Part shown: positions 16,425 to 24,217 of the stretch, piece by piece | How the letters are laid out: every line of letters starts with the position of its first letter | Numbering within the stretch: position 1 is the stretch's first letter | NCBI GenBank assembly: GCA_910587505.1 | Contig: CAJULD010000004.1 | Coordinates: 42,985 to 106,984 of the forward strand | From: an uncultured Oscillospiraceae bacterium | Lineage (GTDB): Bacteria; Bacillota; Clostridia; Oscillospirales; Oscillospiraceae | DNA: 64,000 nucleotides | Direction: 5' to 3' | The notes under the pieces: generated by a model | Seen by the model: only the letters and a program-made list of their open reading frames with translations | Databases searched by the model: none | Told to the model about the DNA's origin: nothing | Position numbers and translations under genes: made by a program

Positions 16425-17828
16425 ATGCTGAAATTCACCCCCATCGACGAATCCCACGCCCCTCTGTTACGAAAATACTACAGCCAGTGCACCTGCCGCC
16501 TGTGCGAGTACTCCCTGGGGGTCAAGCTCATGTGGCGGGATCACTGGCATCCGGAGTTTGCCGAGAGCCACGGCTGTCTGGTGGTCCTCAACCACAGCGC
16601 CCACCATGGCGCCATGTTCGACTTCCCCATCCCCCTTCCCGGCGAGGGAAACGTGGACGCCGCCCTGGACGAAATCGACGCCTGGTGCGTGGAGAAGGGC
16701 GCTGCGCCCTCCTTCGGCGTGGTGCCGGAAGCGGAGCGGGAACGGCTGATGAAACGCTATCCCTACACCACCGTGGACAACGACCGCCTCTGGCAGGACT
16801 ACTTTTACCGCGCGGAGGACCTCTCCACCTTCGCCGGCCGCCGCTACTCCGGCCAGCGCAACCACATCAACAAGTTCCGCCGGCTCTACCCCGACGCAGT
16901 CTACCGGGAGCTGACGGCGGCGGACCGCGACGGGGTGGAGGACTTCTGGCAGGAGTTCCACAGGGTATTTAACAAAGAGAACGTCGGGGCAAAGCTGGAG
17001 GTCTGCTACGCCCGCCGCCTCATGGAGCAGGCGGGCGCGGAGTGGGCCAGGACCGGCTGTGTGGAGCTGGGCGGCAAAATCATCGCCATTGCTCTGGCGG
17101 AGATCTGCGGGGACACGCTGGTGTGCCATATCGAGAAGGCGCTGCCTCAGTACGAGGGGGTCTATCCCTTCCTGGTGCAGTCCTTTGCCGCCGCCCACAG
17201 CGGCGGACTGACCTGGATCAACCGGGAGGACGACGCGGGGGACCGGGGCCTGCGGACCAGCAAGCTGCAATATCTGCCTGCCTTCCTGGGGGCCAAGGTC
17301 CGGATTCTGGCCCGGAACGAGCTGTCCTCCTGGGAGACGGTCCCGGCACTGAAAACAGAGCGGCTGGTCCTGGACGGCCTCCGGGAGGAGGACAGGCCCC
17401 ACTACAACCGGCTCTGCCTGGACGATGAACGCAACCGCTGGTGGGGCTATGACTACCGGGACGACCTGGAGGGCGAGTGGACGGAGGACTACTTCCTCGC
17501 CGTGGCCCGGGAGGATTTCCGGAACAGACAGGCGGTGAATTTCGCCATCCGTCTGAAGGGGAAGTTTATCGGCGAGGCCGTGCTCTACCGCTTCGACTAC
17601 AGGGGCGGCGCGGAGCTCGGATGCCGGATTCTTCCGGAGTACGCCGGTCACGGCTATGGAGCGGAGGCCTTCCGCCGGGCGGCGGAGTGGAGCCTCTACA
17701 CACTGGGGCTCTACTGCCTGAAATCCAGGTGCTTTCATGAAAACACGGCATCCCGGAAGATGCTGGAGACCTGTATGAGGCAGGTGGGAGAGGACGGAAC
17801 CTTCCTTTATTTTGAAAAAAAGGTATAA
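16425..17828 (+). CDS. DUF2156 (LPG-synthase-C-like) and GNAT acetyltransferase fusion
   Basis: The 467-residue protein joins two acyltransferase folds. Residues 1-~300 match DUF2156/phosphatidylglycerol lysyltransferase C-terminal-like proteins (SLGVKLMWRDHW near the N-terminus; FAGRRYSGQRNHINKFRR; LPQYEGVYPFLVQSFAA; WINREDDAGDRGLRTSKLQYLPAF), which consist of paired GNAT-like folds using aminoacyl-tRNA or acyl-CoA donors. Residues ~305-467 are a RimJ/RimL-like GNAT domain (LKTERLVLDGLREED; GCRILPEYAGHGYGAEA; CFHENTASRKMLE). There are no membrane helices, so it is not a full MprF. It is the second of four genes in a row (MscS, fragment, this, glutaminase). A substrate cannot be named. Confidence 0.8.
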   Translation: MLKFTPIDESHAPLLRKYYSQCTCRLCEYSLGVKLMWRDHWHPEFAESHGCLVVLNHSAHHGAMFDFPIPLPGEGNVDAALDEIDAWCVEKGAAPSFGVVPEAERERLMKRYPYTTVDNDRLWQDYFYRAEDLSTFAGRRYSGQRNHINKFRRLYPDAVYRELTAADRDGVEDFWQEFHRVFNKENVGAKLEVCYARRLMEQAGAEWARTGCVELGGKIIAIALAEICGDTLVCHIEKALPQYEGVYPFLVQSFAAAHSGGLTWINREDDAGDRGLRTSKLQYLPAFLGAKVRILARNELSSWETVPALKTERLVLDGLREEDRPHYNRLCLDDERNRWWGYDYRDDLEGEWTEDYFLAVAREDFRNRQAVNFAIRLKGKFIGEAVLYRFDYRGGAELGCRILPEYAGHGYGAEAFRRAAEWSLYTLGLYCLKSRCFHENTASRKMLETCMRQVGEDGTFLYFEKKV

Positions 17829-17854
17829 CGGGCTGTACCGAATGGAGGAGAACC

Positions 17855-18772
17855 ATGGACGAACTGCTGGAGCGTTTGCTGGAGGAATGCCGGCCCGCCG
17901 CCGGGCGGGGACGCGTCGCGGACTATATCCCGGAGCTGGCCAGGGGGAACCCGGAGGCGCTGGGCATTTATATTATCGGAAGCGAGGGAAAACGGAGCTG
18001 GGCAGGAGACTGCCGCCAGAGCTTTACCATCCAGAGTATTGTCAAGCCCATTCTGCTGCTCCAAGCGCTGCTGGACAACGGAAGCGAAGCTGTCATGAGC
18101 CGGGTAGGGGTGGAGGCAACGGGAAAGCCCTTTGACGCCATCAACTCCAGCGACCAGTCCCTGAACAGCGGGAACATTAATCCCATGGTCAATATGGGGG
18201 CCATCGTCATGTGCAGCCTGATCCATGGCCGCAGCTATGACGAGCGGTTCCGCCGCCTGCTGGAGCTGACCCGCCGGCTGGCGGGGGATGAGGAGATCGA
18301 CGTGGACGAGGCGGTCTACCGCTCGGAAAAAAGCCACGGCAGCAAGAACCGGGCCCTGGCCTATCTGCTGAAATCCCATGGCCTGCTGGACGGCGACGTG
18401 GAGGAGGTGCTGGACTGCTATTTCCGGGCCTGCTCCATTCAGGTGGACTGCCGGGCGCTGGCTCACATCGGGGCCGCGCTGTCCAACCGGGGACGGCTGC
18501 CCCTGTCCAACCAGCGGATCTTTCCCTCCGCCATGTCCCGGTACGTCAACGCGATTCTGATGACCTGCGGAATGTACGACGGCTCCGGGGAATTCGCCCT
18601 GCGGGTGGGCGTACCGGCCAAAAGCGGCGTGGGCGGCGGCATCATGGCGGTGGTCCCCACCCGCATGGGGATCGGCATATTCGGTCCCTCTCTGGACGCC
18701 AAGGGCAACAGTGTGGCGGGGATCAGACTGCTGGAGCGGCTGAGCGCAGAGCTGCACCTGAGCATTTTTTAG
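17855..18772 (+). CDS. glsA: Glutaminase A
   Basis: Glutaminase hydrolyses L-glutamine to glutamate and ammonia in the cytoplasm and can aid acid resistance and glutamate supply. The 305-residue length is normal for the serine-dependent beta-lactamase-like family. The catalytic Ser-x-x-Lys is in FTIQSIVKP, the conserved asparagine pair in FDAINSSDQSLNSGNINPMVNMGAI, and the late motif in PAKSGVGGGIMAVVP. GGAGGAG stands before the ATG. It lies 26 bases after the fusion gene on the same strand and probably shares its transcript. Confidence 0.95.
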   Translation: MDELLERLLEECRPAAGRGRVADYIPELARGNPEALGIYIIGSEGKRSWAGDCRQSFTIQSIVKPILLLQALLDNGSEAVMSRVGVEATGKPFDAINSSDQSLNSGNINPMVNMGAIVMCSLIHGRSYDERFRRLLELTRRLAGDEEIDVDEAVYRSEKSHGSKNRALAYLLKSHGLLDGDVEEVLDCYFRACSIQVDCRALAHIGAALSNRGRLPLSNQRIFPSAMSRYVNAILMTCGMYDGSGEFALRVGVPAKSGVGGGIMAVVPTRMGIGIFGPSLDAKGNSVAGIRLLERLSAELHLSIF

Positions 18773-19079
18773 ACCGGAAACGATGCGCCCCGCTCCGGAA
18801 AGTCCAGCCATCAGGTCAGCCGCCAAAAGCAAAGCCGGGGGAGCGGGTTCGCTCTGGCAGGGAAAGCGCAGGGCTTTAAAGCGGGCCCGCCTTGAAAGGG
18901 AGAGGAGCGGATTTCGCTCCGACGTGTTTCCCGTTGACAAAAAAGATGCAGTTTTGCAGCTATTCACAAGAACGTATCCATCACATTCTTATCCATCCAC
19001 TTATCAGACAGAAAAAATTTCCGATATATTCTTATGGCTGTCAACTGCGGATAACGAAGTATAAGAGGAGATTGCAAAG
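18773..19079. other. Intergenic region with a SigD-like promoter for the chemoreceptor
   Basis: No gene is seen in these 307 bases. Two small look-alike hairpins, GAGCG-GGTT-CGCTC near 18841 and GGAGCG-GATTT-CGCTCC near 18903, occupy the GC-rich half. The AT-rich half contains TTCCGATAT at 19019-19027, close to the flagellar sigma-factor -10 GCCGATAT, but the -35 position carries only TTAT or TATC instead of TAAA. A second reading, TTATCA-N17-ATATAT, would be a sigma-A promoter. Confidence 0.4.
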
Positions 19080-20783
19080 ATGATTCACTACATAAAAAAT
19101 TTGAAAATCAGACTGAAACTTTATATTCTCATAGGGGTTGCGCTGCTCGGAATGCTCATTATCAGCGGGATGTCATTTTTTCTCATGGGCCGGATGAACG
19201 ACATGACAAGCGACATTGCAACCAGCTGGCTTCCCAGTGTTGACGTAGCAAGGGAGCTGAGCACTACCATTTCCAATATCCGGCTGAATGAGCTGGAGTA
19301 CCTTACCGCAGGTTCTGATGACAAAAAGGAGACCAGCCTTCAGTACCTCCAGGATGGAATCGAAACCATGGACGTTCTCTTAGCCGCATACGGGGATATG
19401 ATCGATGAGGAAGAACGAAATTTCTATGACAACGCAAACAGTCTCTGGACACAGTATCAGGCGGCGGCGGAAGAAATGACGGCTTTCGCCAGGCAGGGCC
19501 GCTCTGAGAGTGCCCGTGCGATTCTGGACGGAGAATGCGAGGCGCTTTTCAACGCATTGAACAGCGCTTTTGATGATATTATCGCCTACAATACAAAGGG
19601 AAGCGATGATGCAGCGGCGGAAAGCGCTTCCCTCTACAGAACCGCCACCGTGACCATGGCGGCAGTTGTCATTGCCATCATCCTCGCAGGCGTTTTCTTC
19701 TCGTTTGTGATTATCCGCCTGATCAAAATCCCTATTTCTGAAATCGAGAATGCCGCTACAAAAATGGCGGAAGGGGATCTGGATGTAAAGATTTCCTATA
19801 CCTCAAAGGATGAACTGGGTGTTCTCGCCGTTCAGGTAGGCAGACTGATCCATAAGCTTCAGCTTATTATTGAGGATGAGAATCAATTCCTTGCTAAAAT
19901 GGCCGAGGGAGATTTTACGGTGGATTCGACCTGCGGGGAAGCGTATACAGGGGGCTTTTATCCTCTGCTTGTCTCGTTCCGGGGCATTGCGGACAAGCTC
20001 AATGACACAATGCTGCAAATCAGCCAAAGCTCCGCTCAGGTCGCGGGCGGAGCGGATCAGGTATCGAATGGCGCCCAGGCGCTTGCTCAGGGGGCGACGG
20101 AGCAGGCCAGTTCCGTGCAGGAACTCGCCGCCACTGTTAATGAAATCTCCAACAAGGTAAATCAGAACGCAGACAGTGCGCGTCAGGCCAGTAAAGCGGC
20201 AGACTGTGTCAGCGTAAAGATGAATGTGAGCAAAGAAAAAATGCAGCAGATGACACATGCAATGGGGGATATCAGCAGCTGCTCCAGCGAGATCGGCAAA
20301 ATCATGAAAATCATTGCAGATATTGCGTTCCAGACCAATATCCTCGCCCTGAACGCCGCCGTAGAAGCCGCCCGCGCAGGCGCCGCCGGAAAAGGGTTTG
20401 CCGTAGTAGCCGATGAAGTCCGCAATCTGGCAAACAAAAGCACAGAGGCCTCCGAAAATATCGCCGCCCTGATTGAAAATTCTTTGCAGGCAGTCGAAAA
20501 CGGAACGAAGATTGCGGACGATACGGCGCAGTCCCTGATTCAGGCAGTCAATGACGTAAACGAAATGGCCGGCATTATCGAACAGATTTCGGAGGCCAGC
20601 AGCGATCAGGCGGATTCCATCACTCAGCTCACGGTGGGAATTGACCAGATCTCCAATGTTGTACAGACAAACTCGGCAACCGCGGAGGAAAGCGCGGCGG
20701 CAAGCGAAGAGCTGTCCAGTCAGTCACAGCTTATGAAGAGTCTGGTAGGAAGGTTTCAGTTAAAGAGCGGCCCTTCCAGATGA
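19080..20783 (+). CDS. Methyl-accepting chemotaxis protein
   Basis: The 567-residue chemoreceptor passes an extracellular signal to CheA/CheW at the flagellar motor. It has a cytoplasmic N-terminus, TM1 (~residues 13-35), a four-helix-bundle sensor (~36-185) rich in SNIRLNELEYL-type helices, TM2 (~188-210), HAMP domains (VIIRLIKIPISEIENAATKMAEGDLDVKI, then a second HAMP-like turn ~260-310), and the long signalling coiled coil. The hairpin tip is intact: IADIAFQTNILALNAAVEAARAG followed by GFAVVADEVRNLA. AGAGGAGA precedes the ATG. Its GC content is lower than the surroundings. The sensor ligand is unknown. The flagellin near 61 kb suggests a motile host. Confidence 0.95.
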   Translation: MIHYIKNLKIRLKLYILIGVALLGMLIISGMSFFLMGRMNDMTSDIATSWLPSVDVARELSTTISNIRLNELEYLTAGSDDKKETSLQYLQDGIETMDVLLAAYGDMIDEEERNFYDNANSLWTQYQAAAEEMTAFARQGRSESARAILDGECEALFNALNSAFDDIIAYNTKGSDDAAAESASLYRTATVTMAAVVIAIILAGVFFSFVIIRLIKIPISEIENAATKMAEGDLDVKISYTSKDELGVLAVQVGRLIHKLQLIIEDENQFLAKMAEGDFTVDSTCGEAYTGGFYPLLVSFRGIADKLNDTMLQISQSSAQVAGGADQVSNGAQALAQGATEQASSVQELAATVNEISNKVNQNADSARQASKAADCVSVKMNVSKEKMQQMTHAMGDISSCSSEIGKIMKIIADIAFQTNILALNAAVEAARAGAAGKGFAVVADEVRNLANKSTEASENIAALIENSLQAVENGTKIADDTAQSLIQAVNDVNEMAGIIEQISEASSDQADSITQLTVGIDQISNVVQTNSATAEESAAASEELSSQSQLMKSLVGRFQLKSGPSR

Positions 20784-20851
20784 TCCCGGCAGGCTGACGT
20801 GTCAGCGCCTGGTTTGATATTTTGTCAAGGGGGATTCCCCTCAAAAGATGA

Positions 20852-20876
20852 AATTCCCCCGACAGATCGGGGAATT
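20852..20876 (+). promoter_or_regulatory. Leader hairpin ahead of the FMN reductase gene
   Basis: AATTCCCC (20852-20859) pairs with GGGGAATT (20869-20876) and ends just before the AAGGAATAAGGA ribosome site, with another GGGG-ATT-CCCC hairpin at 20830-20840. It may end the chemoreceptor transcript or tune translation. Confidence 0.35.
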
Positions 20877-20893
20877 GAAGGAATAAGGAATGC

Positions 20894-21442
20894 ATGAATA
20901 TTCTGGTTATTAATTGCAGCCCTGTAAAAAATGGCGCTACTGCTGAAATCGTAAAACTGGTAAGCGAATTTTTAAATGATGGAAACAGTGTTAAAACTTT
21001 GTGCATAGATGATTATGAGGTGAAATATTGCAAAGGGTGTCGAAGATGCCACAAAACAGCAGAATGCTTTCAAGAAGATGATGTGAAAAAAATTATGGAG
21101 CAATATGAATGGGCGGATAGAACAGTTTCTGTTTCACCATCATATTGGGCAGATATTCCCGGACAATTTAAGGTATTTATAGACAGATGCACGCCCTGGT
21201 GCAACACACATGAGCCGCACGCGGCCATTTCCAGCGGGAAGAGAGGATACACAATTGCTTTAAGAACCGGATCCGGTATGCCGGAATGCGAAAAAGTCAT
21301 CGGGAGTATAGAGCATTTCTACGGACATTTGGGAATAACAGCAAGCGGCAGTATTGGGCTTTGTTCTATAGAATACAAAGAAGCAGTTGCCGACAGAGTG
21401 GATGAAATAAAAACGTTTTGTGATTTAATTGCCAATTCGTAA
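20894..21442 (+). CDS. NADPH-dependent FMN reductase / flavodoxin-fold protein
   Basis: The 182-residue protein begins MNILVINCSPVKNGATAEIV, the phosphate-binding loop of the flavodoxin-like NAD(P)H:FMN oxidoreductase family (iron-sulfur-flavin protein branch). The segment YCKGCRRCHKTAECFQEDD has the CxxCxxC-like cysteine cluster of Isf-type proteins, and SPSYWADIPGQFKVFIDR is the second flavin-contact region. These enzymes pass electrons from NAD(P)H through FMN to varied acceptors. AAGGAATAAGGA precedes the ATG. The gene is strongly AT-rich compared with the rest of the window and borders the decayed mobile-element region. Confidence 0.85.
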   Translation: MNILVINCSPVKNGATAEIVKLVSEFLNDGNSVKTLCIDDYEVKYCKGCRRCHKTAECFQEDDVKKIMEQYEWADRTVSVSPSYWADIPGQFKVFIDRCTPWCNTHEPHAAISSGKRGYTIALRTGSGMPECEKVIGSIEHFYGHLGITASGSIGLCSIEYKEAVADRVDEIKTFCDLIANS

Positions 21443-21708
21443 ATTCCGATTTGAACCACACGATTTCACAGCTGTTCATCAGCCGCTGCGGTCTCTTAAC
21501 AAAGTCCTCCGAAAGCCTTGCAAACAAAGGATTTTTCCCATTGTCCCCGCCGTATCCCTTTATCTGATTTTACCCATGGTTGTCCTTAACCTGACCCCGC
21601 ACAAGGGAAACATCAAGGGTAGGAAAAACTGGTAACAAATTATAAAACGGCGTGACAATCGGGGAACTGCGACGTATGTGCGAATGTAGGATAGCGGAGG
21701 ATTTCAAT
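21443..21708. other. Gene-free AT-rich stretch at the edge of the mobile-element relic
   Basis: Only short, unconvincing frames are present. The composition differs from the chromosomal backbone and the end of this stretch supplies the ribosome site (AGCGGAGGATTT) of tnpV. An integration boundary is plausible here, but no direct repeat could be matched by eye. Confidence 0.3.
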
Positions 21709-22095
21709 ATGGACAAGTACATTTTTGACGAAGGCACCGGCCCTTGGTATGAACTGATTGGCGTCTACTGTTTCCCCTGTCTGACTGCACCCGATGAAGA
21801 AGAACAGCCTGTCGGTATATGGGGGTAACGGCACAGACGGTATATCAAAGAATACCGCCCAGCTTTATACAATGCCTTGTTGCTCAACGGCAGACTGAAC
21901 CGCTGCCCTGCTGCTATTGATCAGCAGGCGCAGGAGCGGCTGGACACTATCGTCCGTCAGATGGCCCAAGCTCAGGGTGTTACGGAGGCATTGAAAGCTG
22001 CCGGCCAGATGGCCTGGGTCGGCAGGATAAACAATATTCGGGTCAGCGCGATGGAGATCGCAGGAAAAGAGCTTATATATGCAGAAACATACTGA
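21709..22095 (+). pseudogene. tnpV: Transposon-encoded protein TnpV, interrupted by an in-frame stop
   Basis: Translation from the ATG after AGCGGAGG gives MDKYIFDEGTGPWYELIG...EEEQPVGIWG, then TAA at 21826-21828, then RHRRYIKEYRPALYNALLL...QAQERLDTIVRQMAQAQGVTE...QMAWVGRINNIRVSAMEI in the same frame. This is the sequence of TnpV, a small protein of unknown mechanism carried by clostridial transposons and integrative elements. In the family a glutamine fits at the stop position (GxWGQRHxRYIKEYR), so a CAA-to-TAA change is the simplest explanation. The total of 128 sense codons is the normal length. No recombinase gene remains beside it. Confidence 0.82.
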
Positions 22096-22125
22096 CGGCG
22101 GGGAGTATTCCTCGCCGTCAGTTTT
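22091..22125 (+). terminator. Terminator of tnpV
   Basis: A 14-bp stem with one G-T pair (ACTGACGGCG... / ...CGCCGTCAGT) and a 4-base loop, containing the tnpV stop codon and followed by TTTTG. Confidence 0.75.
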
Positions 22126-22193
22126 GTACTGTCCCTTTATGCCATCATGTCAATAATGTAAAACAATCCCTTATTGTTTTTCCTTTGAAACTA

Positions 22194-22259
22194 ATGGTTG
22201 TATCTTTGAAAAAGCACCTCTCTTGAATCCAACCATTCCTTTTGCTATGATACAACCAT
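22194..22259 (+). promoter_or_regulatory. Promoter bracketed by an 11-bp inverted operator pair
   Basis: TTGAAT (22223-22228), 17 bases, TATGAT (22246-22251). ATGGTTGTATC (22194-22204) and its exact complement GATACAACCAT (22249-22259) flank the promoter, the second overlapping the -10 and start site. This fits autoregulation by the XRE-type repressor whose first residues open the next frame. Confidence 0.6.
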
Positions 22260-22281
22260 CGAACGAAAGGGCGGTGCTTGT

Positions 22282-23226
22282 ATGCCGGGGATGTTAAGCG
22301 AACGCATTGCCGCACTGCGGAAAGAGCGGGGCCTTACCCAGGAACAGTTGGGTAAGATGCTGGTCAACGTCCTGATTGGTGTGCTGTCCATCCAGGGAGT
22401 GATCCTCCAAGGTTCCCTGATGGGCGGCGGCAACCTGTGCGGAAGTCTCTCCAACGGTCTGGGGAATATGGCGCAGCTCCTGCTGTCCTTCTCCTCCTCC
22501 AGGCCCTATTTTGAGAAGATCACTGTCCACGCAGATGATGCCCAGACCAGGGCTGGCACCGAATTGGGACAGGTAACCAGCGCGATCACTGTGGAGAACC
22601 TCAGCTTCCAGTACGTTGAAAAGCCCATCCTGCAAAACCTGTCCCTCCAGTTCCAGAAGGGCGGCAAGTACGCCCTTACCGGCCCCTCCGGCTGCGGGAA
22701 ATCCACGCTTTTAAAGCTCCTGCTGGGCTGGCTGCCGGACTACGGCGGGGCTATCCGCATGGACAGCAAAGACGCCAGAGACTTCACCCCGGAGCAACTG
22801 CAAAAGCAGATGAGCTACATCGAACAGAACGTATTCCTGTTCAACTCCACCATCCGGGACAACATCACCCTGGGCGAGGCGTTCACCGACCAGCAGATGG
22901 AGAAGGCCCTGCGGGACAGCGCCCTGGCGGGCGACCTGGCCTCCATGCCCGATGGCCTGGATACCATCGTGGGTGAAGAGGGCGGAAACCTCTCCGGCGG
23001 GCAGAAGCAGCGGGTGGCCATCGCCCGAGCCCTGATTCACAACCGCTCCATCCTCCTAGTGGACGAGGGCACCAGCGCCCTGGATCAGAAGAATGCAGAC
23101 ATCGTGGAAAAGAGCCTGCTGGCTAATCCCGACCTGACGCTGATCCTGGTCAGCCACCACCTCACCCCGGAGCGGAAGGAGCAGTTTACCCAGGTGTATG
23201 ATTTACAGCCGGTAGCAGCTTGCTAA
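22282..23226 (+). CDS. Chimeric ORF: XRE repressor N-terminus joined to an ABC exporter C-terminus
   Basis: Residues ~4-25 (MLSERIAALRKERGLTQEQLGKML) are the start of a Cro/CI helix-turn-helix protein, cut off before the recognition helix. From about residue 27 the sequence is the end of an ABC exporter: the last membrane helix (VNVLIGVLSIQGVIL), then a full ATPase domain with Walker A GPSGCGKST, Q-loop IEQNVFLFNSTIRDNI, signature NLSGGQKQRVAIARAL, Walker B ILLVDEGTSALD and switch histidine in LVSHH. Five of the usual six transmembrane helices are missing, so it cannot export by itself. The join is in frame and keeps the repressor promoter and ribosome site (AAGGGCGG). It is best seen as a deletion scar; function is unlikely but not excluded. 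Confidence 0.7.
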   Translation: MPGMLSERIAALRKERGLTQEQLGKMLVNVLIGVLSIQGVILQGSLMGGGNLCGSLSNGLGNMAQLLLSFSSSRPYFEKITVHADDAQTRAGTELGQVTSAITVENLSFQYVEKPILQNLSLQFQKGGKYALTGPSGCGKSTLLKLLLGWLPDYGGAIRMDSKDARDFTPEQLQKQMSYIEQNVFLFNSTIRDNITLGEAFTDQQMEKALRDSALAGDLASMPDGLDTIVGEEGGNLSGGQKQRVAIARALIHNRSILLVDEGTSALDQKNADIVEKSLLANPDLTLILVSHHLTPERKEQFTQVYDLQPVAAC

Positions 23227-23813
23227 AACCTGTTGGGGACTATCCAAAATCAATTGTCTGCAATGAAAAGGAGATTATCACGAAAAGAAAACTCACAGGT
23301 GCCGCTTTGTGCCTTATTTGTGTAGCATTTATGGCGTTTACGGTCTATGCGGAAAATGCTGGCATAACCAATCAAAATGTCAAAACAGTTGACGGTGCCT
23401 GGGGCAGCCTGGATTATTACACCACAGAAACTTCGACCCATTTTGATATCACCTTGCACAAAAGCTCTGTACTCCTTGTCGGCAGGGAAACCTGGAACGC
23501 CGGAGACAAAATTGTTTTCAATATAAGCACTCCTGTTGTAGCCCAATGTGAAACAGGTATTCTTCCAGCGGAAAACCTGGATACCAGCCCGGAGTACAAC
23601 AGCTACGGCGGCTTTATCTCCGAGGAATTGAGCATAAACAGCACCCCGAAGGAGATTACCATTACTGTACCAGAAGCAGGGGAGTATGGTATCGGTATTC
23701 GCCATTATCCAACGCAGGAAGAATCAGCTGAATATAATGCTTCTGGTGTGATGTCTGACATTCAGCTAAGCCTTGATGTCAACAAAGTATTTCGCAATCA
23801 ACTGCAGGAATGA
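23220..23813 (+). CDS. Secreted protein of unknown function with a probable mutated start codon
   Basis: The protein has a clear signal peptide (KRKLTGAALCLICVAFMAFTVYA) followed by a beta-rich mature region of about 150 residues with no family I recognise. The frame is open back to a TTG at 23220, which lacks a ribosome site. AAAAGGAG is followed six bases later by ACG at 23280, exactly where an ATG should start MKRKLTG. The simplest reading is an ATG-to-ACG mutation that silences or weakens the gene. It overlaps the end of the ABC chimera by seven bases if TTG is used. It is more AT-rich than the backbone and belongs to the same relic region. Confidence 0.6.
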   Translation: MLKPVGDYPKSIVCNEKEIITKRKLTGAALCLICVAFMAFTVYAENAGITNQNVKTVDGAWGSLDYYTTETSTHFDITLHKSSVLLVGRETWNAGDKIVFNISTPVVAQCETGILPAENLDTSPEYNSYGGFISEELSINSTPKEITITVPEAGEYGIGIRHYPTQEESAEYNASGVMSDIQLSLDVNKVFRNQLQE

Positions 23814-23840
23814 ACCTGCACACAGCAAGGAAATCCCGTG

Positions 23841-23883
23841 ACAAAAGCACCGCACAGCAAACTGAGCCGTGCAGTGCTTTTGT
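23841..23883 (+). terminator. Terminator after the secreted-protein gene
   Basis: ACAAAAGCAC-C-GCAC (23841-23855) pairs with GTGC-A-GTGCTTTTGT (23869-23883), one mismatch, over a 13-base loop. On the minus strand it ends a fragment that stops at its edge. Confidence 0.65.
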
Positions 23884-24077
23884 TATCTGCTGTCCCTGTC
23901 AATGGATTTCCTGCGTGGCTGTTGCTGTCTGCCCTCGTCCTGCAACCGCCGCAGCCGTTCCCGGACGCTTCTTGTTTCCGGGGGCGGCTCCATTTTGGCG
24001 GGCCGCTGGCGTTCCTGCACCTTCCGCTGTATCTGCCCGGTGATGTCTTTGCGCTCCCTGGCCTTTGTCAATGCCAT
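23883..24077 (-). pseudogene. C-terminal fragment of a mobile-element protein
   Basis: A 64-residue minus-strand frame reads MALTKARERKDITGQIQRK...RSVRERLRRLQDEGRQQQPR, highly charged and helical. In composition it resembles the C-terminal tails of relaxase/mobilisation proteins of clostridial integrative elements, but the match is from memory and weak. A TAA stands directly before the ATG and no ribosome site is present, so the upstream part of the original gene appears to have been lost at about 24078. The remaining 24078-24217 holds no gene. Confidence 0.35.
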
Positions 24078-24217
24078 TTAAAAATGCAATTTTCTGCCGG
24101 AATTAGATGCCATTACATTTTAGCCTTGACGGACGAAAACGACAAGTATAATCACTGAAAGGCTGCACACACCTTCCCGCCGTTTTCTTACACTCCGTGT
24201 TCGGCAACTCACAGCGT

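Noticed and set aside
18934..18958. TTGACA as a promoter for the chemoreceptor
   Set aside because: No -10-like hexamer lies 16-18 bases downstream.
24126..24152. TTGACG...TATAAT promoter-like pair on the plus strand
   Set aside because: The spacer is only 15 bases and no plus-strand gene follows; possibly a relic of the mobile element.
21443..24217. An intact transposon or integrative element
   Set aside because: No recombinase, integrase or complete transfer gene is present, and every recognisable part is broken.
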